NCBI GenBank assembly: GCA_001875345.1
Contig: MIZA01000023.1
Coordinates: 1 to 58,515 of the forward strand
Direction: 5' to 3'
DNA: 58,515 nucleotides
Source: Marine Group III euryarchaeote CG-Epi1
GTDB taxonomy: Archaea; Thermoplasmatota; Poseidoniia; MGIII; CG-Epi1
Position numbers and translations under genes: made by a program. The notes beneath the pieces were generated by a model. That model was given only the letters and a program-made list of their open reading frames with translations, was not told where the DNA came from and searched no databases. Positions 41,989 through 53,914 of this stretch are shown here, piece after piece (the first letter of the stretch is position 1; the number at the start of each line of letters is the position of its first letter).

Positions 41989-43056
41989 TTAGTCTTCTAG
42001 TTGTCCTTGAGTTGTTGGTACTTCTACTTGTTCAAGAATTTCAGATACAATTTCTTCAGTTTTGACGCCCTTAATTCTTGGTTCAGGTTTTAGAATGATA
42101 CGGTGTCTTAGGGTGTAGATACTTAGTCTCTTTATATCATCAGGTATTACGTAATCTCTTCCACTTAGAACCGCTAATGCCCTAGAAAGTTTGAATAGAG
42201 ATTGTGCACCTCTAGGAGAAGAACCTACTTTTACACGCGGATCTTCACGTGTACGATAGATAATTTCAACAATATACTCTATAATTGAATCGTCGATTCT
42301 TACTTTTTCGAGACTTAATTGCATTTCACGAAGCTTTTCAGGAGTGGTAATTGCTTGAAGCGTATGATCGTCTTTTCCTCTTTGTTTTCTCTTTACGAGA
42401 ATAGCCCTTTCGATTGGTCTTCCAGGATAACCCATCGATAATTTCATCATAAAACGGTCCAACTGAGCATCAGGTAAAGGATAGGTACCCTCAGACTCAA
42501 TAGGGTTTTGTGTTGCTAATGTCACAAAAGGCTCGGGTAAAATATGCGTTTCACCTTCAATAGTAACTTGATGTTCTTGCATTGCTTCTAACAATGCGGC
42601 CTGTGTTTTTGGTGGAGCTCTGTTTATTTCATCAGCTAGCAGTAAATTACAAAATAAAGGTCCTTTTCTAAATTCAAATTTTTGATCTTTTTGGTTCCAT
42701 ATGTAAATTCCAGTAATATCAGCAGGTAGTAAATCAGGTGTAAATTGTACACGTTTAAAGTTGATACCTAATGCCTGTGCAAATGTATTAGCTAATAGCG
42801 TTTTTGCCAGTCCAGGATTATCCTCAAAGAGAATATTCCCTCCAGCAAGTATTCCTACAGCAGTCAAGTCAAGTATAGGTCTTTTACCCATAACAACTTG
42901 CTCAGCTTCAGCTAAAACAGCTTGCATTAGATCGTGTGTTTCTTGTAATGAAGGATCCATCATGTAGGTTTGTAAACCTTCATTCTGGTCTTCAGTCCCA
43001 ACTTCTGGAGTCGGTTCTTGCTCTTCTTCTTTCTTTTTATTTCCAAATAGGCCCAT
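41989..43056 (-). CDS. moxR: MoxR-family AAA+ ATPase
   Basis: About 355 residues. Walker A FEDNPGLAKTLLANTFA, Walker B LLLADEINRAPPKTQAALLEAMQE, sensor 1 TLATQNPIESEGTYPLPDAQLDRF and the C-terminal lid RGAQSLFKLSRALAVLSGRDYVIPDDI are all MoxR. It acts as a chaperone-like remodeller with DUF58/vWA partners. The N-terminal 45 residues are charged and disordered. ATG 43056 is chosen over 43068: it overlaps the previous stop as TAATG and has GGATGG 10 nt upstream. Confidence 0.92.
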   Translation of the reverse strand: MGLFGNKKKEEEQEPTPEVGTEDQNEGLQTYMMDPSLQETHDLMQAVLAEAEQVVMGKRPILDLTAVGILAGGNILFEDNPGLAKTLLANTFAQALGINFKRVQFTPDLLPADITGIYIWNQKDQKFEFRKGPLFCNLLLADEINRAPPKTQAALLEAMQEHQVTIEGETHILPEPFVTLATQNPIESEGTYPLPDAQLDRFMMKLSMGYPGRPIERAILVKRKQRGKDDHTLQAITTPEKLREMQLSLEKVRIDDSIIEYIVEIIYRTREDPRVKVGSSPRGAQSLFKLSRALAVLSGRDYVIPDDIKRLSIYTLRHRIILKPEPRIKGVKTEEIVSEILEQVEVPTTQGQLED

Positions 43057-44483
43057 TATTTTTTCCATCCTTTTATTGCTTCTTCAACCTCTTTCAAGGT
43101 CATACTTCTATCGTCATTTATCATGAATTTAACTAATAGAGGATCATGTAATAACTCTTCAATCTTTGTTTGTGATAACATTCCAAATTCTTCTCTTGTG
43201 TATCCATTTTCAATTCTTACTTTTTCTATGAATATTTCTTTAATTGTTTCAGGGTGAGTGTAATGTGCATGAGGTACTCTAAATCTTGACAATCTTCCCT
43301 CGTATATATTGAATAGATGTCTCCAAGGTTTTGGATTTTCTACTCTCATCATCACTAGCTGTAAAATTAAGATAATGGATCCTAAGAAAAGAATTCCTAG
43401 CGTTTCACTATTACTAACATATCCTAGAATTCCAAATAGTTGAACATAAACAAGTGAAAGAATATCAGATTGTATATGACGACTTTCGTCAAATATAACG
43501 GTGTGTTTTTCTCCATTTGTTACATAGTTTACCATTGCTAATATGAATTCACGATTATCTAGTTCATCATAATATTCGTTTGTAAAAATACTTGTATCTG
43601 ATATGAATATTACAGTTCCATTTCCTACATTTGCTTCGGCGACTACTTCAACTCCGTTAGTAGAATCTTCTCTGTATGTCCCTTCGCCTTTTCCTCCAAC
43701 TTCATCTTGATTGTAATCAATAAATGCTTTCTGACTTGACCAAACAAGTCCTTCTGCAGGCCCCCCTGTCTGAATTGTAAGTGCAGCGGGGGAACTCATC
43801 ATCAATTGTCCGTTAAAGTCCATCCTTGGAACGTCTGCATCAATAATGGCAATGGAATTATTTTTAGGATGTATTGCTTCTTCCCAATGGTTCGAGTCGT
43901 ATAATAGTGCAGGTTTACATTTTGGGCTAGTACTTCCACTGCCATCGTAACCTAATGCATCGATTGCACCAGCCACCAGTCCAGTAGCTTGTGTTGGCTG
44001 GCATCCCTCCTGGACGATATTTGTTCTTAATTTAACGCCTATTTCTAAAGTCCCCATTTCTCCGTAAAAGGCGGAATTGCCATACCCCGAGTCATCTGCA
44101 ATAATAACTTTTCCACCAGATTTGACGAAATTATATATTGCATTGGAATCAAATTCAGAATAGCTTCTTTCTACTCCGATAATCACAAGAACTGTGGAAT
44201 TAATCTCAATAGTTTTTTCAGTGGAATTTCTTTCAATATCCGAAATCTTGTTAATTATAGCAGGTCTTGAAACTATAGTTTTCATTACATGATTTCCATT
44301 TTGGTCTTCATCAATATCAGAAGCAAATGTTGAAATATCATTCCAATCATCATCATACGCTGAAAGTTGGGAAGGGTTCTTCGCGTTTGTTATTAGAGTA
44401 GGATAAACTACTGTAATCATCATAATTATAATCGCAAGAGCGAATAACTTTGAGCCGTATTTCTCACGGAAGGCCTTTCTCAT
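43056..44483 (-). CDS. DUF4350-like membrane protein
   Basis: 475 residues. N-terminal span ([19 protein letters not shown]), then an extracellular domain with a Rossmann/GATase-like look ([45 protein letters not shown]), the pattern of DUF4350 and GldG-like proteins. A second span (about 375-395) precedes a cytoplasmic tail. DUF4350 proteins commonly sit with MoxR, DUF58 and DUF4129 genes. The 4-nt overlap with the giant transglutaminase gene supports joint translation. Confidence 0.78.
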   Translation of the reverse strand: MRKAFREKYGSKLFALAIIIMMITVVYPTLITNAKNPSQLSAYDDDWNDISTFASDIDEDQNGNHVMKTIVSRPAIINKISDIERNSTEKTIEINSTVLVIIGVERSYSEFDSNAIYNFVKSGGKVIIADDSGYGNSAFYGEMGTLEIGVKLRTNIVQEGCQPTQATGLVAGAIDALGYDGSGSTSPKCKPALLYDSNHWEEAIHPKNNSIAIIDADVPRMDFNGQLMMSSPAALTIQTGGPAEGLVWSSQKAFIDYNQDEVGGKGEGTYREDSTNGVEVVAEANVGNGTVIFISDTSIFTNEYYDELDNREFILAMVNYVTNGEKHTVIFDESRHIQSDILSLVYVQLFGILGYVSNSETLGILFLGSIILILQLVMMRVENPKPWRHLFNIYEGRLSRFRVPHAHYTHPETIKEIFIEKVRIENGYTREEFGMLSQTKIEELLHDPLLVKFMINDDRSMTLKEVEEAIKGWKK

Positions 44484-47400
44484 TTAGATGACCTCATTCC
44501 AAATATATTAGTAAATCTAGATACTTTTCCTTCCTTAAGTCCCTTATTTAATTCCATTTCCACTTCATGAAGATTATTAATTGCTTCTACACACCAGATG
44601 TTGTAAGATCCATCGATCATTTCCATTCCAAACTCATCGACAACTTTAGGTTTAATTCCGCTATATCTTGCGATTTCGAATAACGAGGTTAATAGCTTTA
44701 CACTTTGGGTAGGTATTGGTAAAGCAGTACGCATTACATCCGTAAATTCACGGACCGTTTGAGTTTTAGTTTTAATGAATCCATATCTATCAAGAATATT
44801 TAGTAATTGATGATAAGACTTGATTATAATTTGTCTGTAGTCTTCATCTTTGTTTAATTCTTTTTGCATTTGTTTAATTAGATTTCTAACTTCATATTTG
44901 TGTTTTTGTGTCCAATACAAATAATAGGCAGTTACCAAAAGGGCAGCAGGAATTCCAATGAATAATGGTAAGTATTTGTTAATGTCAAAGGGTTCTTTTG
45001 CTTCAGGTGACTTAGTAATACTTATTGCAACATTTGCAACAGTTAGCTCAGTTTCTTGAGGAGTGTCGTCGTATGCTCTGATATACCCTCCTAAAAAGGT
45101 AGCTTGAATACTTGCACTACTTGCATCTTCAGGAAATTCGAAATTAAATTTAGCAAATCCCGATAAGTCTGAAGTTAGATTATATTCTAATTTAGTGTCC
45201 ATTTCTATCTTTTTATCGTAAAATAGATTTACAGATACAGATATCTCAGATTCCGGAATTGGGCTACCATCATCTTCTTCTAGCCAAATAGAAACGTTAA
45301 CGTTGTCACCAGGGAATACATTTTGAGGTTCAAAGTCAAATCTTATTTTACTTTCTACTAATATTGAATGCTTACTTTTGTATTGTGTTCCATCCAAATA
45401 TTCGCTCCCTAAATAGGTAAGTTTGACAGTATGGTTATTCCTATAGTCATCAGGAATAGTACCAATTGAACTAAAGGTGGACTCATTAGTGAATGAAGTG
45501 ACTAGTTCAGCGTTTCCAATACTAATCGAAATATTTCCATTAACTCTGTTTCCTAAATCATCTACCAAAATTCCGTAAACATTTATGGCACCTCCTCGCC
45601 TCAACTCGTTGTTAAACCAGTCGCCCTCCACAATTACATTCTCAAAAGTCGTGGTTCCTGCTACGATAAAAGAATTATTTTTAGTAGAACCTAAGTACCA
45701 ATCAGTTTCGTCAAAAGTTGCAGTAATATTAAATTCGCCTACGTCATTATTATCAAGTAATGAGTAAGTACCGTTATATTGTCCAGAATCGCTAACGTTT
45801 AGGTACATAATCATTTCAGAACCTAGCCATATACTTACTTTATGTGAAATTCCATTTTCATTATCAAGAGTTCCTCCAACTGCAACTTCAAGACTTCCTG
45901 ATACTTCTAACGTTCCTCCTCTGTATGCTTTGTTTCCTTCATTATCCACACTCACCGTTAGAGATACCTCCGATTGTGGTATTATGCTAATTTCAAAATC
46001 AGTCTCTACGAGATAGGGTTGCTCTAGGTTATCTTCTATTTTTATATCAATAGTAAAAATTTCAGTTTGTCCTTCATCTACAAAAAGATTATACTCAAAT
46101 CGTCCATCTGCACTTGTCTGGAAAGGAGGTGCAAATCCATCGTTCTCGCTGAAAAATTCAATAGTAGTATTAACCATTGGGTTTCCTAATTCATCTACAA
46201 GAATACCTGACAAGTTATATTCAAATCCTCTAGCGGATTTACATATTTTTTCAGAATATACCTCAGTATTTCCACATTTTGTTGACAGATCAAAAAGCAT
46301 GTTTGGAGAAGCTAATAGAGTTAGGTTGTTATGTGCTTCAGCAGATGTTAATGTAGGGCTGCCGTACAATGTCGCCTTAATTTGATGTAGGCCTGAGTTT
46401 TCACTGGATAAATTAATTGAAAAGGCATAACTTCCATCACTTACGGTTTCAATAGATCCAAGTGCTTTTTCACCTAAAAATAGTGTAATTAACTTATCCT
46501 CTATGGCTTGACCATTATGATCAGTTAAGTTTCCTTTCAACGTTATTTGATCAGATCTTACTGATGATAGTTGATCTAATGTTAGGTTACTTTCTCCTTT
46601 AATGATGATTTCTTCAACAACTATGTCTTCAGGATAAATTTCATTTCCAGAGAACCTTGCAGCTAGTATTGAATTTCCCCAAGACGAATTATCAGGTACT
46701 AGAAAAGTTATACTCCAAGCTTCATTGCCACTAATTTCAACTTCGCCTATGTATGTATCTCCATACGTAAGTTCAATAATTCCGGTAGGTTGTTCGCCTT
46801 CATCCCCATATATGGTTCCATTAATTTGATATTCACGTTCTAATTCGAAAGTATCAACGTTTGATTCTTCAAATCTTAAGTCAACAGATGCGTTAATAAT
46901 TCGAATTTGCTCAGTTCTATTTTGTCCAGTTAAATTTTCATTACCACTGAAGTCGAATTCTAAGTCATAGTTCTCGTCTTCTACAACAGGAGTATTTATC
47001 TCAATTGTAAATATTCCATTTTCGTTTGTTAAGCCATTGTAAGTTACACCGTTGAATTCAAGAGAAACAATGCCATCTTCTATGGGGATGTTTTCATCTT
47101 CAAATAAATTACCTGTGATTAATGTAGTTCCATCACTTGCAGCAGTTGTTGGTACATTTACATCGATTGTTACATTTCCAGTAATGTTAATCGGCAACGG
47201 AGAGCTATCTCTCCATTCAGCAGGAATTCTTGTAGGCACACCTTCATGAGTGATAAATTGTTCTTCACGGTATAGCTGTAAAAACCAGTTCCCTGCCTTT
47301 ATGGTTGAGCTCAGTGAACTCCCATTACAAATTAAAACCATAAAACCATCAGAATCAGTTATTCCATTGCCAATTTTATATGAAACACTATCGGACTCTT

Positions 47401-50400
47401 GTGTCTCATTAATATATGCATCAATTTGTAATCCAACATATGCTTCACCAGATTCAGGATTTACTAAAGGCCCAAAAGACCAATTAAATTCTTGATCTTT
47501 AAAGACTTCTTCTGGAGGCAAATTTGGAGTTCCGGCTCTTGCTGGAGGGCTTCCCCAAGGAGGGTCTTCTTCTTCAAAATATCCATAGACTGGATTTTCT
47601 TCATCGATATCTCCATCATCCCATGTGTCTCCGTCAGTATTTTCTTCTCTAGGATCGGATGTATTCCATCCCTGTTCATCATAGTAAGAGCGTGCTGTAT
47701 TGTTATCTCCAGTTATGTTCCAGTACCATCTAATTTCATCATAATCACTTAAGCCATCTCCGTCAGTATCTGAATCTTCCGGATCAGTTCGTGAATCATA
47801 AGTATCATTTGAAGGAGTAACTTCCTCATAGTCACTTAAACCATCTCCATCTGAGTCAAGGTTGTTAGGGTTAGATGGATAATTGTATTGATTATTTATT
47901 CCATCCTTATCAATTTCCCATGGTTTAACTTCATCTCCGTCCCATAGAGTGTCTCCGTCTGAGTCTTCATCCATTGGATTTGTTCCATAAGTATTGATTT
48001 CTTCAAGATTTGTTAATCCATCAGTATCCAAGTCTTCATCTCCATCCAGCACTCCATCTCCGTCAGTATCATTATTTCCAGGGCTGTAATTATATCCCTG
48101 TGAGATTCGAGTATATTCCCAAGTGTCGTTCAATCCATCAGAATCACTATCAATAGCTAAAGGATTAATTCCAATTGTAATTTCAAGACCATCATTTAAT
48201 CCATCTTCATCAGTATCTGGTAATAGAGGGTCAGTTCCGTGAGTAAATATTTCACCATAATCAGTTAATCCATCATCATCGGTATCGCTGTCAGTAGGAT
48301 TTGTTGAATATGTAAAAATTTCATCATAATCTTCTATTTCGTCATCGTCCGTATCTGATTTTATTGGATTAGTGCCGTAGGTTTCAACTTCCACTCCATC
48401 GATTAATCCATCGTCATCAGTATCGTTATCATTTGGGTTAGATATATAGATGTTAATTTCTTGCCCGTCATTGATTCCGTCTTCATCAGTATCTTCATCA
48501 TTTGGGTCTGTAAAATGAGTAAATATTTCAGCATAATCACTCAACATGTCGCCGTCAGAATCCCAATTATTTGGATTAGTAGAATAGGTATTATTTTCAG
48601 CTCCATCACTAAGTCCGTCGCTGTCAGAATCAGGATTGTTAGGTTGTGTATTTGTTAAGTTCCATTCCACAATATCATCGAGACCATCACTGTCAGTATC
48701 ATTTAGCAATGGATTTGACTCAACAACATTAACTTCATATCCGTCAGGCAATCCATCTCCGTCAGAATCAGGGTCATCCTTATCGGTACCATACACCTGT
48801 TCCTCACCATTTGTTAAGCCATCTTCGTCGTCGTCGTTAGCAGCAACATTATCATCGCTAGGATTATCGACAGGGTTGGTTCCATCGGACTCCCATTCAA
48901 CTCCATCACCGACACCTCCGCCGTCTGTATCCCAATTATTTGGATTAGTTCCAATATCAATTTCATCACCGTCATCAAGGCCATCATTGTCACTGTCTGG
49001 GTCTTTTGGTTCAGTAGAATATTCATTTATTTCTTCACCGTCAGCAAGTCCATCATCATCAGTATCGTCGTTTGTGGGATTAGTCGTATAAGTGTTAATT
49101 TCTACAAAATCATTGAGCTCATCACCGTCAGTATCAGTGCTAGTAGGGCTTGTATTGTGTACAGCAGTTTCGTTATAGTCTTCGAGTCCATCTCCATCAG
49201 TATCCTTGTCTAAAGGATCAGATCCAAAAATGTGAACCTCGTTGCCATCGTTTAATCCATCATCGTCGCTATCAGTATCATTTGGATTTGCCCCTACTCC
49301 AATTTCATCGCCATCTTCTAATCCATCACCATCAGTATCGTTATTTCCAGGTTCGGTACCATAATTGTTAACTTCAATTCCGTCCCCTAAACCATCGCCG
49401 TCTGAATCTAGTGAGGTAGGGTCAGAGCTGAAATCGTTAATCTCCTCTCCATCATCTAGTCCATCCCCGTCAGTATCTTGAACATTAGGATTAGAATCAT
49501 AAACATTTACTTCATCTCCGTCGCTTAATCCATCTCCATCACTGTCTGTATTCAGCGGTTCAGTTAAGAAATTATTAATTTCATCTCCATCGGTAAGTCC
49601 ATCCCCATCAGTATCTTCCAGAGTAGGATTAGTCTCGTAATTGTTTACCTCTTCTCCATCGTCTAGACCATCCATATCAGTGTCATTGTTTGTAGGACTA
49701 GTTTCGTAGATATTGACTTCACTACCGTCATTAAGTCCATCTCCGTCACTGTCTTCAAGAGTTAGATTTGAAAAGTATATATTTACTTCATCTCCGTCGT
49801 CCAATCCGTCTCCGTCGGTATCAGCGTTCGACGGATTACTCGTTAGGTTATTGACTTCGTGCCCATCATCTAATCCATCTCCATCAGTATCAGGATTTAA
49901 TTTATCAGTCCCTAGAACAAACTCTTGGCCATCTGTTAAGCCGTCTCCATCTTGATCAAGGTCAGTTGTGTCATCATCGCCAGAATCTAGCGGATTGCTT
50001 TCATCAACATAGATTTCAACTCCATCACCTACAGCCCCCCCATCCGTATCTGAAACTGAGGGGTTAGTTCCGTCATTTTCATTTACAACTCCGTCGCCAT
50101 TAAAGTCACAAACAACACCTGTGGTTGGATTTTCCCATGTACAATTTGGAAAAATACCTTCCAGTTCCCACAAATCTAGCAGTCCATCAGTATCTGTGTC
50201 GTTACTATTTGGGTTAGTTCCATGTGTAAATAATTCTTCACCGTCATTTATTCCATCATTATCACTATCGCTATTAGTAGCATTTGTGAAATAATCATTA
50301 ATTTCAGCACCATCATCAATGCCATCATCGTCAGTGTCGTTATTTCCAGGTTCAGTGCCGTAATTATTGACCTCACTGCCATCTGTTAATCCATCACCGT

Positions 50401-53400
50401 CTGAATCTATCAAGATTGGATTTGAATCGTAATCGTTAATTTCCTCTCCATCTGTTAGCCCATCTCCGTCACTATCTACTACGTTAGGATTTGATTCATA
50501 ATCATTAATTTCTTCACCATCTTCAAGTCCGTCATCATCAGAATCTCTGAGTAAAGGATCTGTGAAATGAGTTATTATTTCATCATAGTCACTTAAGCCA
50601 TCCCCATCAGTATCTTTTCTATCAGGATTTGTTCCATGATTATTAACCTCATCACCATCTAAAAGTCCATCATCATCAGTGTCATTGTCGTTCATATCGG
50701 TATTATAGATTGTATTTTCTTCAAGGTCAGTTAAGCCGTCACCATCAGTATCTCTCTCATCTGCAGGAATATCATCAGTATTATTATTTAGTGGATTTGT
50801 ACTATCTAAATCGACTTCCCATCCGTCGAGAGTGCCTCCTCCATCAGTGTCTCCAACTAGAGGATCAGTGGCATCATTTTCATCTCTAACTCCGTCTTCA
50901 TTATAGTCACAGAGAACTCCAGTTTTTGGGGAGAACCAGTTACAGAAGCCAATTCCAGTTATTTCTCTGAAATCCGTTAAACCATCACTATCCGTATCTT
51001 CAGCTAGAGGATCAGTGAAATAAATAGTAACTTCATCACCATCATTTATTCCATCGCCATCTGTATCAGCTAAATCAGGATCAGTTCCGAGTTCTTCCTC
51101 TCTATGGTCGAATAGTCCGTCGCCATCACTATCTCCAATATCATCATCGGGATTTCGCGGGTCTGTTGAATCTGTAAAAATTTCTTCGAAATCACTTCTA
51201 CCGCCTTCATCAGTATCAAACAAATCTGCAGCAGTTTCGCCTTCGTCTAGTTTACCGTTTTTATTTGCGTCTTCATCACCATCATCAATGCCGTCGCTAT
51301 CACTATCTGCCTCTTTTGGATTTGTTGTAGACAAATCATCTTCATCAGGCTGCCAAGTTTCAAAACAACTTGTAAGCTGGTTATTTCCATCTTTTGTAGC
51401 ACATGAATTAGAGTTGTATTCTTCATCAAATATATCGCCTGTGACTCCTAGCTCCAATCCGTCAGTTAAACCATCATCATCACTGTCATGATCTATAGGA
51501 TTTGTTCCAATAATGTATTCATTTCCATCATTTATTCCATCATTATCAGAATCAGAATCTAAAGGGTGTGAACAAAACTTTCCATAATCAGAGAATAATC
51601 GGCACAATATCTCGTCATCGTCTTCAAGTCCATCTCCATCTGTATCTGCAGAAAGAGGATCGGTTCCGGTATTTTCGGTACTCACATAAATACCAGTATT
51701 TGTTTCGGCTCCATCAGGTAGTGTGTCGAAGTCACTGTCGGGGTTATTTGGGTCAGTCCCAATCCCAATCTCATATTCATCACTTAATCCATCATCGTCC
51801 GTATCGCTCATCACATAATCAGTTCCAGGCTGAGTTCCATTTCCAACTACGGAGTCATCATCTCCTGTTGTTGTACCTCCGTTAGCATCACAAGTAGGGC
51901 AAGTAGTCGACGATGTTGGTTCAAAAGTAAGCCATCCTATTTCATCAAACAAAACTTCTGCATATGCATGTCCATTCAGCATTGTAATGATTCTAGTATC
52001 TTCTTGAATTTGATATCCCGTACTTTCTCCATATCCACTGTCTTGCCATGCTTGAGGAGTAATAACCTCTCCAGGGCCATTACCCTCTACATATCTCGTA
52101 GGGATTCCGCTAATTCTTGATAGTATAGTGAAAGCAGATGCGAAATTAGTACACTTTCCGTCAGTACCTTCATTTCCGAAAAGGAAATAATCTACGAAAT
52201 CCTCACCATCTGGGGTTAAAGTGCCATTAATGTTATAGTAATAATTACTTCTTAGATAATACATTATAGCTTCGGCTTTTTCGTAATCAGTTTCTCTTCC
52301 TTCAGTAATAGAAGCAGCTAGATCATAGACGTCATTATTTGGTCCATCTCTGATAGGGAATTGCGGTACCTCTGTAAATTGTGATGGAAAATTATTTGGA
52401 GCGTTTGCAGCCCGCTTTACACTTTCAGGAATGTTATATTCAGTCATAGTAAAAGTGTAAGTTTGGGCGTATCCGTCAACCTTTAAATTAAAAGAACTGT
52501 CCATTGTGACACTATTTCCTATGAAGACATTGTTGGTGTACAACGATGTGGATAAGTATCCTTGAACTGGCATAATCCAAGTCATTGTGTATTGATGCTG
52601 TTCACTTGTAATATCAGGATGAGTAACCAGATAATCATAACTGTAAGGGTTTGAGCCAGTTGACCAATAACCAGGATTATTTACAACGCCTGTTTCTATG
52701 TCGTATTGCTCACATCCAGGAGCAGGACACCACTGGCTCCTATCGTATGTATTTGTGTCTGGATTATATCCATTATCGTAGATTGTTTTTGCGACAGTTC
52801 TCCAGTATTGGGGATTTGATGTAGGATCATCACAGGTATCGCATGTAACTGTAAATTTTACTGCAGCGAGCATGGCCAGGGGGTAAAAGCCTTCCAAGCC
52901 TCCCATTCCATTAGAATCAGGCTGAGGTGTCCAGTCGTTTTTATTTGACATTTCTTCAGCCCATTCTGGGAGTGGAGGATCTTGGTCTTCCTTATCAGGT
53001 ATCCCATCACCGTCACTATCAGGATTATTTGGATCTAGATGGTCTATCATATCCTCGTACATGTCTGGAATTCCGTCACCATCTGAATCCATCATTTCTT
53101 CTTGATCGGAAAATCCATCGCCATCTGCATCAGGATCCATACAATTAGTAATTCCATCTCCATCTAAATCGCCTTCACAATCATACAAATCCTCCATACT
53201 GTCAGGGATTTCATCTAAATTTTTCAAATCCTCCCACATCTGTTGTTCCATTAAATCAGATATTCCGTCATCATCCATATCAAAATCATTAGGATCAAAT
53301 CCTAGTGCGATTTCATAGTCATCAGATAATCCGTCACCATCACTATCTCTCATAGGAGGGTCTGGTATTCCATCGCCGTCAATATCTTTCTCTGCCAAAG

Positions 53401-53503
53401 GGTCTTTATCTATGCTAGCGGCACGGGATAAAAATGGAGAATATGGTAGCGCAGTAAGTAACAAAATAACAACAATCAATGCCTGATACTTTTGTCCGCG
53501 CAT
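44480..53503 (-). CDS. Giant secreted transglutaminase-like protein with TSP3-type Ca-binding repeats, Ig domains, membrane anchor and DUF4129-like tail
   Basis: 3007 residues. Signal peptide (1-30); a first set of DxDGDG repeats (about 33-185); then a transglutaminase-like core with Cys451 ([10 protein letters not shown]), His512 (NGHAYAEV) and Glu528 in FEPT, where many relatives have Asp. About 52 repeats follow (567-1968), mostly 23-residue units of the form DTDGDGLxDGxEVNxYxTNP, as in thrombospondin type 3 and OmpA-linked repeats. Then come roughly eight Ig/CNA-B-like domains (1970-2830), one span (about 2844-2866) and a cytoplasmic DUF4129-like tail ([14 protein letters not shown]...TVREF). 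It begins a five-gene operon with DUF4350, MoxR, DUF58 and a membrane protein. It may crosslink or cleave surface proteins across a calcium-stiffened stalk. Confidence 0.85.
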   Translation of the reverse strand: MRGQKYQALIVVILLLTALPYSPFLSRAASIDKDPLAEKDIDGDGIPDPPMRDSDGDGLSDDYEIALGFDPNDFDMDDDGISDLMEQQMWEDLKNLDEIPDSMEDLYDCEGDLDGDGITNCMDPDADGDGFSDQEEMMDSDGDGIPDMYEDMIDHLDPNNPDSDGDGIPDKEDQDPPLPEWAEEMSNKNDWTPQPDSNGMGGLEGFYPLAMLAAVKFTVTCDTCDDPTSNPQYWRTVAKTIYDNGYNPDTNTYDRSQWCPAPGCEQYDIETGVVNNPGYWSTGSNPYSYDYLVTHPDITSEQHQYTMTWIMPVQGYLSTSLYTNNVFIGNSVTMDSSFNLKVDGYAQTYTFTMTEYNIPESVKRAANAPNNFPSQFTEVPQFPIRDGPNNDVYDLAASITEGRETDYEKAEAIMYYLRSNYYYNINGTLTPDGEDFVDYFLFGNEGTDGKCTNFASAFTILSRISGIPTRYVEGNGPGEVITPQAWQDSGYGESTGYQIQEDTRIITMLNGHAYAEVLFDEIGWLTFEPTSSTTCPTCDANGGTTTGDDDSVVGNGTQPGTDYVMSDTDDDGLSDEYEIGIGTDPNNPDSDFDTLPDGAETNTGIYVSTENTGTDPLSADTDGDGLEDDDEILCRLFSDYGKFCSHPLDSDSDNDGINDGNEYIIGTNPIDHDSDDDGLTDGLELGVTGDIFDEEYNSNSCATKDGNNQLTSCFETWQPDEDDLSTTNPKEADSDSDGIDDGDEDANKNGKLDEGETAADLFDTDEGGRSDFEEIFTDSTDPRNPDDDIGDSDGDGLFDHREEELGTDPDLADTDGDGINDGDEVTIYFTDPLAEDTDSDGLTDFREITGIGFCNWFSPKTGVLCDYNEDGVRDENDATDPLVGDTDGGGTLDGWEVDLDSTNPLNNNTDDIPADERDTDGDGLTDLEENTIYNTDMNDNDTDDDGLLDGDEVNNHGTNPDRKDTDGDGLSDYDEIITHFTDPLLRDSDDDGLEDGEEINDYESNPNVVDSDGDGLTDGEEINDYDSNPILIDSDGDGLTDGSEVNNYGTEPGNNDTDDDGIDDGAEINDYFTNATNSDSDNDGINDGEELFTHGTNPNSNDTDTDGLLDLWELEGIFPNCTWENPTTGVVCDFNGDGVVNENDGTNPSVSDTDGGAVGDGVEIYVDESNPLDSGDDDTTDLDQDGDGLTDGQEFVLGTDKLNPDTDGDGLDDGHEVNNLTSNPSNADTDGDGLDDGDEVNIYFSNLTLEDSDGDGLNDGSEVNIYETSPTNNDTDMDGLDDGEEVNNYETNPTLEDTDGDGLTDGDEINNFLTEPLNTDSDGDGLSDGDEVNVYDSNPNVQDTDGDGLDDGEEINDFSSDPTSLDSDGDGLGDGIEVNNYGTEPGNNDTDGDGLEDGDEIGVGANPNDTDSDDDGLNDGNEVHIFGSDPLDKDTDGDGLEDYNETAVHNTSPTSTDTDGDELNDFVEINTYTTNPTNDDTDDDGLADGEEINEYSTEPKDPDSDNDGLDDGDEIDIGTNPNNWDTDGGGVGDGVEWESDGTNPVDNPSDDNVAANDDDEDGLTNGEEQVYGTDKDDPDSDGDGLPDGYEVNVVESNPLLNDTDSDGLDDIVEWNLTNTQPNNPDSDSDGLSDGAENNTYSTNPNNWDSDGDMLSDYAEIFTHFTDPNDEDTDEDGINDGQEINIYISNPNDNDTDDDGLIDGVEVETYGTNPIKSDTDDDEIEDYDEIFTYSTNPTDSDTDDDGLTDYGEIFTHGTDPLLPDTDEDGLNDGLEITIGINPLAIDSDSDGLNDTWEYTRISQGYNYSPGNNDTDGDGVLDGDEDLDTDGLTNLEEINTYGTNPMDEDSDGDTLWDGDEVKPWEIDKDGINNQYNYPSNPNNLDSDGDGLSDYEEVTPSNDTYDSRTDPEDSDTDGDGLSDYDEIRWYWNITGDNNTARSYYDEQGWNTSDPREENTDGDTWDDGDIDEENPVYGYFEEEDPPWGSPPARAGTPNLPPEEVFKDQEFNWSFGPLVNPESGEAYVGLQIDAYINETQESDSVSYKIGNGITDSDGFMVLICNGSSLSSTIKAGNWFLQLYREEQFITHEGVPTRIPAEWRDSSPLPINITGNVTIDVNVPTTAASDGTTLITGNLFEDENIPIEDGIVSLEFNGVTYNGLTNENGIFTIEINTPVVEDENYDLEFDFSGNENLTGQNRTEQIRIINASVDLRFEESNVDTFELEREYQINGTIYGDEGEQPTGIIELTYGDTYIGEVEISGNEAWSITFLVPDNSSWGNSILAARFSGNEIYPEDIVVEEIIIKGESNLTLDQLSSVRSDQITLKGNLTDHNGQAIEDKLITLFLGEKALGSIETVSDGSYAFSINLSSENSGLHQIKATLYGSPTLTSAEAHNNLTLLASPNMLFDLSTKCGNTEVYSEKICKSARGFEYNLSGILVDELGNPMVNTTIEFFSENDGFAPPFQTSADGRFEYNLFVDEGQTEIFTIDIKIEDNLEQPYLVETDFEISIIPQSEVSLTVSVDNEGNKAYRGGTLEVSGSLEVAVGGTLDNENGISHKVSIWLGSEMIMYLNVSDSGQYNGTYSLLDNNDVGEFNITATFDETDWYLGSTKNNSFIVAGTTTFENVIVEGDWFNNELRRGGAINVYGILVDDLGNRVNGNISISIGNAELVTSFTNESTFSSIGTIPDDYRNNHTVKLTYLGSEYLDGTQYKSKHSILVESKIRFDFEPQNVFPGDNVNVSIWLEEDDGSPIPESEISVSVNLFYDKKIEMDTKLEYNLTSDLSGFAKFNFEFPEDASSASIQATFLGGYIRAYDDTPQETELTVANVAISITKSPEAKEPFDINKYLPLFIGIPAALLVTAYYLYWTQKHKYEVRNLIKQMQKELNKDEDYRQIIIKSYHQLLNILDRYGFIKTKTQTVREFTDVMRTALPIPTQSVKLLTSLFEIARYSGIKPKVVDEFGMEMIDGSYNIWCVEAINNLHEVEMELNKGLKEGKVSRFTNIFGMRSSK
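47600..51805 (-). repeat. Coding array of ~52 calcium-binding-type repeats, dominant 69-bp unit
   Basis: By hand count about 52 units start with D(T/S)DxDG. The commonest length is 23 residues (69 bp). Units are related but not identical, so the array is old compared with the 24- and 30-bp arrays. Longer units carrying paired cysteines and GDGVxNENDxTNP-like inserts recur near 50905-50955 and 50108-50155. A DTDGGxxxDGxE variant follows each of these, and again near 48925, giving a higher-order period. Confidence 0.85.
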
Positions 53504-53557
53504 AATTAGCTCATATCCACAGAAGTAGGCATCATTAAATCGTTTGGTCCAAAATAA

Positions 53558-53635
53558 TGGCGCCCGCGCCGGGATTTGAACCCGGGTCCTCAGCTCGACA
53601 GGCTGAGATGATAGGCCAGGCTACACCACGCGAGC
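53558..53635 (-). tRNA. tRNA-Asp (anticodon GTC), CCA encoded
   Basis: On the minus strand a full cloverleaf folds. The acceptor stem is GCTCGCG/CGCGGGC, the anticodon arm is TCAGC-CTGTCGA-GCTGA with anticodon GTC, and the T arm is CCGGG-TTCAAAT-CCCGG. The discriminator is G and the 3' CCA is present in the DNA (53558-53560). No intron is seen. It stands alone between the giant surface protein gene and a small coiled-coil gene, read on the same strand as both. Confidence 0.97.
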
Positions 53636-53681
53636 ACGAAAATATACCGTAGCACTTTCTATTTAGAGTTTAAGGTAATTT

Positions 53682-53870
53682 TTACATTCCCATATTAAGC
53701 CTGAATGATGGATTTCCAGCTTCTGCATTTCCAAAGAAATCTTCAGATTCGCCCTCTTCCATCATGGCTCCAACTAATACTCCAACAGTCTCTTGTAGAA
53801 ATTTAAGTTCAGTTTGTAATTCATCAATGGTCTGTTGTAATTTTTTAATTTCTTCAGCTTCTTTCGACAC
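53682..53870 (-). CDS. Small coiled-coil protein
   Basis: 62 residues. An N-terminal heptad helix (EEIKKLQQTIDELQTELKFLQETVGVLVGAMM) is followed by an acidic, Gly-rich tail ending in FRLNMGM. GTG start. No family recognised. It probably forms an oligomer through the coil. It lies between tRNA-Asp and etfA, on the same strand as the ETF genes. Short length and lack of homology knowledge limit certainty. Confidence 0.6.
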   Translation of the reverse strand: MSKEAEEIKKLQQTIDELQTELKFLQETVGVLVGAMMEEGESEDFFGNAEAGNPSFRLNMGM

Positions 53871-53914
53871 TTAACACCTACCCTAATGTACCTTATAATG
53901 TTATGTATCTAAAA

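Noticed and set aside
48636-49091. Plus-strand ORF of 151 codons, Ser/Pro-rich, inside the giant gene (and similar ones at 47492, 49150, 49713, 51568)
   Set aside because: These are antisense shadows of the repetitive Asp/Gly codons; their composition simply mirrors the complement of the DxDGDG repeats and none has its own promoter.
47600-51805. Regularly spaced repeats resembling a CRISPR array
   Set aside because: The repeats are imperfect, in frame, coding, with a 69-bp period and no unique spacers, and there are no cas genes.
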